Source: Pholiota molesta
Lineage: Eukaryota > Basidiomycota > Agaricomycetes > Agaricales > Strophariaceae
Assembly (NCBI GenBank): GCA_014925825.1
Contig: JACGCK010000034.1
Location: 1-64,000 of the forward strand
Direction of reading: 5' to 3'
Length of the DNA: 64,000 nt
The position numbers and the translations under genes were made by a program. The notes below the pieces were generated by a model. The model was given only the letters and a program-made list of their open reading frames with translations, did no database searches and had not been told where the DNA came from. Shown here one piece after another: positions 1 to 14,309 of this stretch (position 1 is its first letter; each line of letters starts with the position of its first letter).

Positions 1-671
1 CCTACAAAAATACAAAAATATATGCAATCGACAATAGAAATCAATTCCATCATCTTGAAAAAGACCTCACGAATAGCCCTATATATAGATTTTATTGTCT
101 GTCCGTCATGGCACTATTGATCGTTGACACAACAATTGCATTAAATATGATTGGTCAAAATCCTTCACCATAAAAGGTCCAAACTAGTTACAAGGTATGA
201 ATTACTACAAAATGTAGAAGGTCCCGATTCTTGACAATATCCTTGACTTACTCCAATTTGGCTGTGATGGGCATATTTTTCTGGGGCGCGGGCGCGAGCG
301 CGAGCGCTTATCAATGCGCGATGTGTGATGATGAATCTGACATAATACCATCGATTTGCTTTCTTCGGTGGCACTGGTGACTGCTGGCACGTACTAGTCT
401 CCCGGCTTCATGGAATGTGTCCAAAACCCTGAACAACGGACGCAAGTCAATTTAGCAACATGCCTAAGGCCAAGGCAAGGAAATATATTGCACAAGAGAA
501 GGAGGACCTGGTCAGCGCCCTCAAATCTAAATGCAATCCAGTAGCTTGGATTAACTATGCTACCACATGCCTCCCATGTAACAAGCAATGCTTCAAACAC
601 AAAGTAGTCCGAACCTTGTCCTCGTAACCACAATAAAAAAATAAGTATACAATGAACGCTGAGCCGAAATA
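1..671. other. intergenic, no gene seen
   Basis: Only short unsupported open frames occur here. A GC-rich run of alternating GCGCGGGCGC/GAGCGC units lies at about 283-308 in otherwise AT-rich DNA. It can be read through on either strand but resembles no known protein. The stretch is downstream of the hydrolase gene that ends at 672. Confidence 0.5.
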
Positions 672-1907
672 CTACTTGGCATTAGGCGCATTGATGAAAG
701 CAACGATATCGCGCAACGACTTCTCCCGCACGCCCTCTGGCTCATTGTGAAGCTCGTGACGGGCGTCCTGGTCCCGATTTAATGTTCAGCTCAAATTTGA
801 AATTGCGCTGATAGGGAGCACTTACAGGGTATAGAATCATATGTTTGTGATTGGCGGGGAGCTTTTCGTAGAGCACTTGGGCAGCCACAGGCGAAGTTAC
901 CTTGCACTCGATGTCAGCTCGGCGAAGCACGTACGCGCAGTATTGAAGTCACCTGGTCGCCCGTTCCATGTAAGAAAAGAACCTAGCACGGCGAAGAATA
1001 AGTGTGCGGTCGCCTTGTAATGGCAATGCCAGGCGTACCGGTGTGTCTACAGGCCAATATACGTAGTTGTCGGTGAGTAGTTTGCCTCCCTGTGCGAAAA
1101 CTTGAATGACATGATGCTCAAAGACGTGAATGAAGGTCTTTCACCTGCGTGATCATGTCATCGAGACTGCGAAGGCTTCCAGGTGTGCGTATCAAGGGAT
1201 CAGTTTCATAACTTGCGTTGGTCTCCTTGTTCCGGGATAGCTCCTAGGAGAATAGTCAGCAGCAGTCGAAATGCATAGCACATATTCGCACGTTCGGGTT
1301 GTTTCGAACAGGGTACATCAGGTATGGATGAAGACGCAGTATTTGGTGCGCGATCCACATGACGGCTTTGGGAGGGTCCTTGGTGAGCTTTACGCATGGG
1401 CTGCCGGCGACGACGCCAGAAATCAATGACTCTGCATCGGCGGGACGATTTGAGCGAGCCAGGTAGCCGAGAACTATTCCGCCACCCTGATGGATCATGT
1501 GAGTCCACTAATACTGAAAACCCGAGGAAGAATGGAGGCGAAAATACCATCGAAGTGCCCATGAGAAATACAGGCGCATCAGGGAATTCGCCGTGCGCCG
1601 TCCTCACGGCCCAGTCGAGGTCGTCCATTTCGTCGCCCCAGTTCGTCTTGCCATACGCCGAGCCCTCAGTGCGGTTGGGGACGTCCAGGGCGATCCTTCC
1701 GAAGCCACGCTGATCGTATGCGAAGACAGCAATACCATGTTCTGCGCATAATGCGGTATGCATGTCGGTGTACCGACCGCTATGCTCCGCGGCGCCATGA
1801 ACGAAGACGAGGACAGCGATTGGTTTCGTGGGCGGGCTGTACGTTCGCGTGTAGAAGTTGGTGCTGCGCGGGCCAACCAGCCATGCCTCGACGCAAGGAG
1901 TAGTCAT
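672..1907 (-). CDS. monoglyceride lipase-like alpha/beta hydrolase
   Basis: A serine hydrolase of the monoacylglycerol lipase family, expected to cleave monoacylglycerols to fatty acid and glycerol. Seven exons read through in frame with GT-AG introns to about 301 residues, close to the usual length. Visible motifs in order: VFVHGAAEHSGRY near residue 35 (oxyanion loop), FAYDQRGFG near 62, the nucleophile elbow GTSMGG with Ser about 119 (split by an intron), HGTGDQ with the acid Asp about 244, and ARHELHNEP with the catalytic His about 274. The protein ends FINAPNAK. The exon carrying HGTGDQ is only 30 nt (953-982). The start is the first Met before the conserved N-terminal strand. All triad residues are present, so I call it intact. 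The substrate is inferred from the family. Confidence 0.85.
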
Positions 1908-2037
1908 GTTGGAAAGCTAGGTTGTCTGTGAGCTCTGAACGTTGCACGGTCGAGCTCTTTCGTCGTGCACTTGACTGTTTTGGGAGAAAGGGAGGAGATG
2001 GAAAGGCAGTACGCGTCAGTGTTGGCAAAACTTGGCA

Positions 2038-2427
2038 TCATCCACACGCAATTGTGGATATCCACTGGATTAACCACGTCCCACACTTGTGGGCATGGCA
2101 ATTCCCAGGCAGTTCGCTGTGGGGGACAGGGTCGCTATACGCAGCGGCGGCAGCGGCGGCAGTCAGCTTCGGCGTGTCCTTCTTCTGCAGCTTTGTGTAC
2201 AAATTCGTGATCTTCTTGTCGATGGAGTCGCGGAGCTCAAGGTAATCTTGGTACCCCAGCCTGTCGCGCGCGATGTCCACCAGCCGGGGTTTACGCGCCT
2301 TGTTAGTGGCGACGACTTTGCGCAGCTCGCGCTGCGCTTCGCGGAGGGCAGTGGCGATGGGATCATCGAGTTTCTCTGTGAAGTCGGGCTGCAGTGCAGG
2401 CGCCCATGGCCAAAGAGATGCAAACAC
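2038..2427 (-). pseudogene. orphan Ada3/Ngg1 domain fragment
   Basis: About 90 residues resemble the conserved C-terminal region of Ada3 (Ngg1), the adaptor that links the Gcn5 acetyltransferase to SAGA. Recognisable stretches are DDPIATALREAQREL, VVATNKARKPRLVDIARDR and LRDSIDKKITNLYTKLQKKD. The normal protein is several hundred residues with an upstream helical region; nothing of it is found upstream (2430-2770), and the next gene ends at 2774. After the domain the frame runs into an alanine run encoded by GCN repeats and then unrelated sequence. I therefore read it as a duplicated and truncated piece, not a working Ada3. The functional gene should be elsewhere in the genome. A rare alternative is a short transcribed orphan domain. 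Confidence 0.7.
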
Positions 2428-2773
2428 TGACTACTGAGTCGACCATCATCGTATCTCGAATCCTGGCCTATCTTCTGCCGCCTTCACGTCCTTCCAATGC
2501 GACGCACCACAGGGGCTCCGAAACACCCTTGGAATGACCAATTTTTCGTGCCACTGCACGTACTCAGCTTACCCTTCTGCTCAGAACAATCAACTTGTAC
2601 TTTGCTCATCCGTAATGATCGCCAAATTCAGCTTCAAAAATTGTTCAAAAAAATTCGAAAAGTTCGAAGGCATGCACACTTCATTGCAAAGACCATTTCA
2701 GACCTCTCCCATTTGTGTATCTCAGCCAAAAGACTTTTCGTTTTGAACTAACTTTGAACGCAACATGATAACA

Positions 2774-4642
2774 TTATCTACGACGATAAGGATTCCTATT
2801 GGGAAGGTTCCCGTTTCTGCTATACGTATGGTCTCTCTGATTGTCGTGGGCATGATAGAACTGGGTATTTCCGTTTTCTATGGAGACGCTCGTATGCCAG
2901 CCTCCTCCTGACATGCTGGATTGGGCGATCTGCTGGTTCATGGCACGTAGCGGCTGTTGCACCATCTAGAGACGTGGATCATCGTTTGCTATCCTATTCT
3001 GAGCGGTGAAGAAAAGGAACACTCACCTGCTCGATCCATTGCGACATCCCGGACATATCGGGAAAGTGAGGTCCGTTCATGGTCTGTCATGGGCATCCAA
3101 CAACTTGGTTAGAACTCGCTCTATTCGCACTGGTCTCAATAATCAAGAACTTACCTCAGGAACCCATCCTGAGCCATGACTCTGCCTTATATTTGTATAG
3201 GAAACACGAGGCGTGGACACTCTGCGGTTACCACTTCGATTTGGGATTCCGGAGTGAAATATCGGCTCTCCATTGTTGCCATGAGCAACACTGGTACTTA
3301 TATCGATATTGTTGCCATTTATCGATACGTTTTGACTCGTATAACCAGAATCATTGTCGACGACTTGAACGGCGGAGAATGCGCCGTTTTCGTATCCTTG
3401 TCTGGCCGATCTCGCTCCTGTAAATCTGTTTCTAGTACTTTGCCGCGACTCGTGGGGCGGATGCGGGCTATAGGGCGGGGGATGGTCCCTCTCTTCTTCG
3501 CCCGCGAAATGTAGGTCCTCTCGCAGAAGTTCTCGAAGCTCAGTTCTTGACGAGGCCTCATCCCTTGGAGGCGAATGTGGTTCCCGCGGTTGTTCGCCGA
3601 CGATATCTGTACGGTCCTCGACACCTAATTGGCGCCTGGTTCTCTCGCAACGAGCGTTGTTGTGCTCGCAAGCATGGGCGCTGGAGTACAGAGTTCCGTC
3701 TCCGAGCCTGTACGCCTCGACTACATATCCGGGACACGCTTGGCCGCCTCCGGCGACGGCAACATTTCTAGGCTCACCGTTATCTCGCCGGTGTGGGATC
3801 GCAGGCGGCGTTATTCCAGAACCGGGGTTCTGTGCCCATGGTGTACCAGCCTCGGAATCGCTGTCGAAGGAAATCGATGATACAGTGTCGTCGAAGGACA
3901 AAGAGGATTCGGTGTCTGAGGACGCATATATGTCCGAACTGCGAGTATTGCCTATGCCACTGACGCTGGTGTGGTGGACGTTGTTACTGTTGATATCAAC
4001 GGATATAGATCCACTCTGCAGGGGTTGTTGGCGCCCATAGGAAAAGGTCGGATTCCTGGTATCTGGTATTCCTTGGGCAGGTGGGGATGATGAAGTCGGG
4101 GCTTGGCCGAGCCTCGTTGTTCGATGTTCATCGAATGGTTCCGCCCCCGCTCTAAAGTACGGAGAGGAAGCGGCGTAGCTATTGGACCGAGTGGCATACT
4201 GTCTAGGTTGTCGATTATCTCGATGACCATCGTTATTGCGGTGCGCGTCGTGGCCAGCAGAATTGGAGCTTTCGGTATAGCTCCAATTATCAAGGTCTGT
4301 TGGAATTAGCATCGACGGAATAACCTGTCGGATCGACGAAATACTTCAACGATGGTGGAAGACTGAAGTAGGGAATTTCTGATCAAGTAGAACATTGCCA
4401 GCAAGTCTTATACGCACCGACCCTCGTGGCGAATGGAAGTTATGGAACGTTATGATTAATAGCTTTTGAGCCTTACAATTCGGTTCTGGACTCACCTGCA
4501 ATGACTCCACAAATAGCATCGCTTCTGGGGGAGGAATAAATAGCGTCGATTGGGGTTGTAACCCTTTGACAGAGCCTCGTGTGGTGTGCGTGGGTTGGAG
4601 TGCATAGCTTCGAACGATTGCAGCCGTCTTTCGCAGCCGCAT
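2774..4642 (-). CDS. Ser/Asn-rich disordered protein
   Basis: A large open frame (4312 down to 3143, about 390 codons) joins through two good GT-AG introns to short exons ending with PNRNPYRRR. The composition is rich in Ser, Asn, Arg, Pro and His, with runs such as SDTESSLSFDD and no transmembrane segment, so it is probably largely disordered. A likely first exon begins at 4642 (MRLRKTAAIVRSY) and splices near 4350, but the following stretch (LPPSLKYFVDPTGYSVD) and the long frame are one base out of register near 4300. Either the start is a Met at 4312 or there is a 1-nt lesion. I do not recognise the family. The central exon is well supported as coding; the 5' end is not settled. Confidence 0.55.
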
Positions 4643-5539
4643 TTCGGCCAGTGTTAAAACTTAACTCATTGAAAACACTATGCGCCGCCGCACAACAGAT
4701 GCCAAAAGTACCTCGTTACGCGGCACAAGTATGAGAACGTTCACAAACTACTTTTAGCGTAACCTCTATATAGGTATTGCATACTCTAATACTTGAGTAC
4801 GTATGTACCGCCCAGTATACAAGTTAACAACGAGTTCATAGCAATAAGGAAGCTATCTTGATAATTTTTCTTCTCAACTTCATTATCGCACCTGTCGTTC
4901 GCACTACGATCCATTACATTGTTTGAACATTTAATCCCAAGCTTCAGTTGGAGCTGTTTACAGTCTGAGGCTTGAGTAATCAAACAGGTCGCTCCTCTAC
5001 AATCCAGCCGAAATCGTGCTTATTTCATTCACACACGGGCATTTAGCAGTATTGATACATGGTGTACAGTCCTATGAGGTCCTATGCCAGTATCGTGCAT
5101 CTCTTCGATTTCATTTTGTATCGCTGATGACAATATTACTATTGCATTTGTGTCTCAAAGAGGATCGCCGATATCCTCATAGGGAAGTTATGTATGGGAG
5201 TTGGACCATTATGAGGATCGATCGTCATTTGCCATGTTGGGTTAGGTAGTTGAAAGTAGAGTGATACGTTGGCGTGCACTGCGATCTTTTTTTCGGAAAC
5301 GATACGGAATTGTTACTTATAAAAGTGTGTATATTCGTGGAACATTTATGACGTCAAGTAGGCCATATCTTTTGTTTTGTTCGTAAAAAGAATACTCACA
5401 CTCGATATCATACACATGTTTATTGAGCCTAAAACATACAAGTACAGTTACTGTAGTCTTACGAAAATTTCTTGCTATATCTTTGTTCATTCAAGAGCCC
5501 AGTACGGTTGTGTCGGGAGACCAGTTCTTTGTCCAGCTA
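4643..5539. other. intergenic between convergent or unrelated units
   Basis: Nothing with a recognisable motif was seen on either strand. Short open frames here have no codon pattern or similarity I can identify. The right end is the 3' flank of the tyrosinase gene. Confidence 0.4.
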
Positions 5540-7773
<2,234 letters not shown>

Positions 7774-9227
7774 GGCTTAGTAGAAGATGGTGCTGCTCCT
7801 TCGAATTGGAGGAAACTGATCAGGCAAGCAGCAAACTCTCGTCCTTTTATCTTGTCTCGACGCCCGACATAGAAGGAGATGAGCGGCATTTACGTGATCA
7901 GGGCCAGAGTGTCCAAGATAAACATTTACATAGTCTTGGACGGGGTATTGAGTTAAAAATGGGTTCAGGATCTCCAAACGGTCAGACTTCTGGAGCGAGG
8001 CATTTAGAGAACTGAAGGTAATCGTTTTTTGTGCGGAGAAATTGCCAGGACTGAAGCAATACAGTAGATCCAAGAGCCATTGTGACAGGAAGGATGAAGC
8101 AGGATGATGTCGCGCCCATGATTTTTGATTGATCGCCCTTGCAGGTTTACAATTCTTAGAGAAGAGCTACTTCGGCGATGAATATTGCGCGATGCTAATC
8201 CCTGGATCGATGGGATCTATCTTTTCGTACTTGTCATGGGACTTGCAAGTGACGAGACGAGCAATGGACGTTTTGTCGGTTTTCAGTTTGAGTCTGGAAT
8301 ATTACTATGAGACGTCCTTCGAATGATCTATAGTGGTAACAGACGGACCTTCCATAGACCTATGTAGCCCGATTCTCATGGAGAGTTCTTTTTGCTCAAT
8401 GATATGTACCCCAATTGTCTTCGTCGATATGTATGGGGTCTTCTGCGAAGAGATGTAATGGCACATGAACGAGGTCTTAATAGAAAGTGCCTTCTACTTT
8501 CGAAAGTTACGTGGAAACAATGTGGAAATGTTCTACCTTATCAAAGACAAGGTAAATATGTAAAGCACCAGAAAGAAGTAGCTCACGAATTGTTTTGTTT
8601 CGTCATATTATGTGCCAGGATAATGGAATACGACATAGGTAGAGCTTGGCAAAACACAGAGGAGACTTGTTCGAAGACGTGGGTGCATTGGCAGCCATAG
8701 ACGACGAATACAGCCCAGGACGGTGGCGGGGCGTTAGTAATAGTAGGTCGAGACTCGTTCCAAGTTGATAAGCTATAGTATAACGTCAATGCTTGACAGA
8801 AGAATGTTCCGAGACGATCAAGGCGATGAATCGATGAACTACAGCGTGTCATAAGAAGAATCGATGAACCAACAGGTGACTCATGTGCGTGAAGGAGTAC
8901 AATCTGTACAACGACAAAAAAAACAGTGGCAGTGCTAATGATCACACGATTTGCACGAAGTCAACCGCTCAGCGCTCAGCGCATGGCGACCCGACCGTTC
9001 ATCGACAATACGAGTCTGTAAGGGAGACCAAGCAGGATGCCAGGCCTAATTTATACGAGAGTCAGAGGCTGGAACATGTGCATGCAAGATTTGCCAGCTA
9101 GATTGTGAAATCAAAAATTAAAATACCATTGCTATATTGTATGACTGTAAAATAGTGAAGTTGCGGTAGGTACCAAGCGACAATTTGTTCTGGCGGAATA
9201 AAAGGAACAAGTAAAAAAAAATCACAT
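7774..9227. other. intergenic, tyrosinase upstream region
   Basis: No gene was recognised. It holds the 5' flank of tyrosinase and the 3' flank of the SDR gene. Short frames on both strands lack motifs. Confidence 0.4.
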
Positions 9228-10621
9228 CTATTGAGGCGACGTCAAACCCTGCAGATACCTTTCGGTGGTCGCCCAAAGATCGTCCTGCAAATCAATCCTG
9301 TGCGCATTTTTTGCGGCATCGCCCAATTTTCCAACTGGCTCGAGATAAGCACCCTTGTATTTTTCTGCATCCTGTCGGACCAGCGGAGACGCTGCAGCGA
9401 AACAGGAATTGTAGGCACCCACATCGGGAACATTCCCAAACAACCACAGCAATACAAACATAAAACGAGGAACACCGCTTTTAGTTTTGAGCGAAGTGTC
9501 GACCAATCCCGGATTTAAAGAAATGCATATGATACGCGATGATGCAAGTCTCCGCTGAAGCGCGTTGGTGAAGAGAACATTAGCAAGCTTGGAGATAACT
9601 TGAAATATAAAATCTTTAGAATCGGATACCTATGACCAACATAGAATATGGACTCACAGTATCGAGAAAAATAAGGAACTCGGTCATTGGTGTAGAAGTT
9701 TTTGAATGTGTCTAAATTGGCGAAGCTGAGGTTCGGGTCGGCCGCAACTCCTTGTCGGTGGGCATCAGAACTCAACTGGAATACGAAAGATGTGGTCGTA
9801 TGACGATTCAAAAGATAAAGCATTTGGATGTTGACGTACAGTTATTATGCGTACATCTGAAGCGGGATCTTCTGATGTCTTGAGCAGAAGCGGAAGAAGC
9901 GAAGTGGTAAATTGGAATGTCCCTATGTGGCTATAAGAACGTCGAATCTCGTCAACTTTTTGACCCAGTCTCTAAGTGATATTCGAACGCACTTGACCAT
10001 CATCATCTCAGTGATTCCTGATGTTAATGACGAGCTCCTCAGTAATATTCCTGACTTTTCGAGGTTGAAGCAACTGTACTTACCATCTTGTGCTTCCTTG
10101 TCGTCCCCAGTGCTATCCCACAAGAATTATAAGGTAAACGCTACTTAGCGTCATAATCAACTGTAGGCACTCACCATCCAGCGTTATTAACTGAAAGTTC
10201 GTATACGAGTCAGTAAAGTGGAACATAAGTTCGAACAATAGGTAGGCTTGCCTAGGATATCCAGCCTATCTTGGAGCTGCAGAAAATGTTCCGCCGCTTC
10301 CTTCGCCAGGGCTGGAGTATTAAAGCTACACGGAAGCCATACGACCTCGCCTGCACCTATCCCTTCCGCGTTCAGCTGCTCAATAGCGGCTTTGCCTTTA
10401 TCTTCCGACCGAGCACCCAGGTAAACCTTGGCTCCTTTACGAGCAAGATGTTTCACAGTGCTATATCCGATTCCTGTACTATTGCGAGCGCGAAAATCTT
10501 AGTATAGACTCCATGTGGTTTAGAACAGCGGAGAAACTTACTTGGCTCCAGTGACAATAACGACTTTTCCTGTCAAGTCCGCTATGTCGTGCGTCGGATC
10601 GAATTTCTTTGACCAGAACAT
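9228..10621 (-). CDS. short-chain dehydrogenase/reductase
   Basis: An NAD(P)-dependent oxidoreductase of the classical/extended retinol-dehydrogenase-like SDR type. Exon 1 encodes MFWSKKFDPTHDI and KVVIVTGA. Splicing gives TGANTGIG (cofactor-binding TGxxxGxG), then LARKGAKVYLGARSEDKGKA, DILVNNAG, HIGTFQFTTSLLPLLLK and RYCESKLANVLFT (catalytic Tyr and Lys). It ends RYLQGLTSPQ. The VNNAG motif is formed only if a 16-nt exon (10175-10190) is spliced between a GC-AG intron (10191-10251) and a GT-AG intron. All catalytic elements are then in frame, so the gene looks intact at roughly 310-330 residues. The substrate cannot be told. It is not closely similar to the three SDR relics further along. 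Confidence 0.85.
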
Positions 10622-10787
10622 GTTCAGTTTGTGTTCGGTTGATGGTGAATTTTGAGAGCTTGGGCTGGCAGAAAGCAGTCGCGTGGAATGAATGAAGACT
10701 TTGGATTCCGCAAGGCTGCGAATGGCCTTTACTAAGTTTTATGGCCCGCGATGAATGCGGAAGTTGGCATCAGTCAGCATCTCAATG

Positions 10788-10886
10788 ATTCTAAAATTTA
10801 TTCAAATTAGCGAGGCTGATCGTCTCTCCAGGTCTCAATAATGAGAGGAGGGGAGAGACGATCAGTCTCGCTAATTTAGAATCATC
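10788..10886. repeat. imperfect inverted repeat (hairpin)
   Basis: The left arm, about 10804-10828 (TTAGCGAGGCTGATCGTCTC with flanking A/T and CC), is matched by the reverse complement of the right arm at about 10852-10876 with one mismatch. Outer ATTCTAAA-type bases extend the pairing around an insertion in the left arm. The loop is about 23 nt. It lies 170 bp upstream of the SDR start. It could be a foldback element remnant or an RNA hairpin. Confidence 0.8.
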
Positions 10887-11291
10887 CACAATTCATGACA
10901 GCGGATTATAGCAGCCAGCTCACCGTACGGCGTGGCCTTTCTTTTGAATAGAAGTTGGTGCCGGTGTCCAATGCCCGATGCCTTGACTGCGGGCAGGATA
11001 TTAGATAAGGATGGCTGTCGGCGCAGCAAGACGCAGCGACGCGCGCGCAGTGCGCCCCTAAATCAACAGCTTCAAGTTCGCCGCAACTTCTTCATCTCTT
11101 TTCGTTTGATCATGGACTTCATAGATCTTGAGCACTACAGATTGGCATCAGAAACGTGCAGTGACCAACGAAAACTCATACTTAGATATCGAGGTAATCC
11201 AATTATTTTCATTGTTTACAAAAATCTAGAAGATTAAGGGTATGTATGTTCTTGGAGTTATTCCAATGGTATCTTTCTCCTTCGCTCATTA

Positions 11292-12280
11292 TCAAGGTGA
11301 CTTTAAATTAATTGACGGATGCTCCCCTGAGAGACTTGGCCCCTCTTCTATGCCGTTCCAAACTCTTTGAGGAGGTGTCGTGGATGGGAGCTCGAAATCA
11401 GACACTTGTTGTTGGAAATATGTGATCCATGCGGAGATTAACACTTTGGTGAAAATGGTATGAGCATCTGTGAGCTAAGTAAGAGATAGGAGGTCAGACG
11501 TACAAGATAAAGTGGATACGCTGGTAAAGATGATGATCAGATGAAGTAAGGTATTCCTTATATCATTCTTCGTCCCGAATCGAGACTCGGGATTGTCTAA
11601 CACCAGCGCGTAGATGTCCATGAATAGGAAAGCCACTTCAGGGAATTAATCGACCTTCTTCAAAACAGAGAACTTTGGGACATACGAGCATTCATCGCTG
11701 CACCGAATAGCGCTAGCTTTATATGTGTCCTGGCTTCCCCTAATAAAATCCGGGTTCTCCGATGTAGGTTGTACGATGACGACACCCTGAAGAATGGATG
11801 AGGTGCGTTGTTTGCGATGCACATTGACAAGATAACTCACAATAGTCCTGTTATTAGCATAGTGGGGACTGTATATACTGCGACAATGGTAAACCTAGCA
11901 CCTGGAATGATATGGCATTAGAGATCAGAGAAGCGTACACAAAAGAGTACATACAGTTTTTTGGTTCATGACTTGAATCCCTATCAGCCGAGATCACGTA
12001 GCCACTGAGGCCGCAGAGGACCAGCAGCGAATTGCATAAGAAAGATATCCCTGTGGGAAATAGTCAGCTTATTAGGCGTTCGCCACAAGCAAAATATGTG
12101 AGATTCTTCAAAGCTTTACGACTTACAATAGTATACTGAGCGCTGACCCCAAACCTCACGCTTGGATATCGCATGCTCCTGAAAAGGGACGCTATCGAGT
12201 GGCTGATACGTGGCGGAGCGGACGAATAGTGCAGTCATTCTTTGAACCACTTTCGTAACACGCGAGTCGACAACAACCAT
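11292..12280 (-). CDS. multi-pass membrane protein, probably with two small frame lesions
   Basis: Successive exons on the minus strand read MVVVDSRVTKVVQRMTAL, a hydrophobic ISFLCNSLLVLCGLSGYVIS, FTIVAVYTVPTMLITGLL, then VAFLFMDIYALVLDNPESRF and LLHLIIIFTSVSTLS, and a tail ending HPSINLKSP. Junctions are short GT-AG introns that restore frame. Around 11640-11665 the frame is lost by one base and regained a few codons later (SQSSLF to EVAFLF), so there are either two compensating indels or a missed splice. The start at 12280 is the most upstream in-frame Met I can support; more exons could exist upstream. I do not recognise the family. It resembles the fungal tetraspan or heptahelical hypothetical membrane proteins nearby only in general layout. 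Confidence 0.5.
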
Positions 12281-13231
12281 GATCCAGAACAAGTCGCGTC
12301 AGATGGGTTCAGCACCGGCTTTTCCAGCTACGGTCAAAAGTCAACGAGGGCGATAACGAAAGACGAGATTCACTTCGCGCAGACTGACCGAGATGGAAGA
12401 TGGAGAGATATGTGTAAACGCTGGCTGCGGCTGGCAGTTATTTTAGGGCCAGAGCCAAGATATCTATGCATTGCCCCTGAGAATCAGATGAAGTTTCCAA
12501 ATAACCCCTATCTGCGACAGCGAGCGGCAATAACCTGGCAATAAATAAACATCTCACGGGCATCCAAAGGCATCCAACTCCGACTGCCGTCACCCAGCTC
12601 AGTGTACAACCTGTACCGCCTCAGAGGCTCAGGCCGCGCGCTCATTCAACGCGTCCACGTTGCATGCGAGTTGAACGTGAAAGTTGTACATGGTGGATAC
12701 TTCAAAATAATTGGGTGGCGCCTTGGTGGCGCTACAGGAGGAGATGGGTTTGATCAAGTTTGATTGGGACGATTTTCATTTTTGATGGTTACAGTAGCGT
12801 AGCGTGATCATTGATGGTATGTGACTGGGATTTGTGATGCGTGACGTGTTGTTGCTTGGTTGCTTGTCTGGTGGCAGTGGTAACTCTGATACCTGCTGTG
12901 GTCAGCGACGAGCGCTGAATTCAACTCAACTTAAGTATTCGTGGACGAGGCTTAAATCTTAAATCTTCCTGATATCTTTATACTCCTACTGTCTTTCTAG
13001 GAATTTTCATCCGGGATTCTTGTTTTCGTCTATTGATTTGATCAATCTGAAGAAAGAATATGTCGACTCGGAATTTTGCAAACGCAGAGCCACTCTCAAA
13101 TATGTTGGCTAGGATAGGGAGATCGCGGGCACTGCGAGATTGTCGAACATACTATCGTGAGCTCAGTCATTTGGTTTCATAGCTGCGCATCTCGTTGATT
13201 AAATTTTCAAAAAGGCTTTGCCCTATTCTTC
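12281..13231. other. intergenic
   Basis: No motif-bearing frame was found. The first 300 bp may include upstream exons of the minus-strand membrane gene. The remainder is presumably promoter for the plus-strand gene starting at 13232. Confidence 0.35.
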
Positions 13232-13945
13232 ATGTCGCTGACTACCTTTTTAAACGCCCTCATCCTTATTCTTTCCATCTTTAAGTTTGCTGTATATGAT
13301 TGTGAGTTCAATCATTCAGATTCTCTGGTACAAAAAAGTTCAATCTAAATGCGCAGTCGTATACTTTTCAATGATGACTTTCTTCTGTGGAGCCCTTGCA
13401 GGCGCCATTCACTATCTGTAATTGCTTCCCTTCTTATTAAACTAGCGGTGTTGACGTCCTTCGTGGAGTACAGAATCAAGTTCAGTAACATGCCTGATTC
13501 CGATCATTGGTTAACGAACGCCCAGACACACATTACAGGCTCGTCTATCATCGCATTTATTATGTTCTGTGCGTATTCTAGTCGCTCAAAGAGCTCCCGT
13601 GCTTAAACTTGATATCACAACTCCACAGCGTATAGCTCGTCTCTACGGCGCCCATTCAGTGCTCCATTGCACGCATGTCTCTCCTTGAATACAAAGGACT
13701 TCCTTGGAAACTTACGCTGCCAGGTTGTGTTGATAATGGATGCCATCTCCTGGCTAGCGCCCTTCTCTAGTAATTACCCTTTCCCCGTTCCTTGACGCCC
13801 CCTTCGTATTTACCTTTCATGAACAGTGTTAATTGCCGCCTGGGCTGTATACTTCTCGGCGATCAATAGCGCGCAAACTGACGGCTGGAGACGTGTCAAT
13901 GTTGCCGATGTCAACGAGCCGCAAGGCGAGGTTGCTCTGCCTTGA
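13232..13945 (+). pseudogene. membrane protein relic with frameshift
   Basis: Begins MSLTTFLNALILILSIFKF. A 55-bp GT-AG intron joins to VYFSMMTFFCGALAGAIHYL, which runs into a stop. One base out of register the sequence continues ASLLIKLAVLTSFVEYRIKF and DHWLTNAQTHITGSSIIAF, and a later exon reads LIAAWAVYFSAINSAQTD and ends PQGEVALP. Hydrophobic segments are spaced as in a protein with about four membrane spans. The gap between the IHYL stop and the next frame is only 28 bp, too short for a normal intron, so I call a frameshift. The layout (membrane spans, final short tail) is like the intact gene at 17794-18975. Confidence 0.5.
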
Positions 13946-14309
13946 TTCTGAAGATCACGGAGAATCATATCCGTAAACTCTCTTGCTATACACGAAGTAT
14001 TTTCCGGAGTCAACCCAAATTCATGTTATAGTTAGTAAGTGAATGTATTTTATTTATTTAATGATCATGCGTGCCAAGCTTTAACTTGTCGAAGCTGACG
14101 GAAAGTAATAATACCTGGCCATGCGCTCACAATCGCTCTCACAAGGTTTAACTAGATTTAACCACGATCCGATTCGTGGCAGTTTATATCGCCCGATAAT
14201 TATAGCTCTCTCCCGAGGAGAATCGACTTTAAACCAGCCGCCAATGCACCGTCGCTCGGATTGGTACCACCTTCATCATCTGTCGATAACAGAGCAAACC
14301 ACAGCTCCA
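13946..14309. other. intergenic spacer
   Basis: A short spacer between two plus-strand membrane-protein loci. Nothing else was recognised. Confidence 0.4.

Noticed and set aside
5016..5249. 77-codon plus-strand frame before tyrosinase
   Set aside because: Hydrophobic but with no support from motifs or splicing; lies in the tyrosinase 3' flank.
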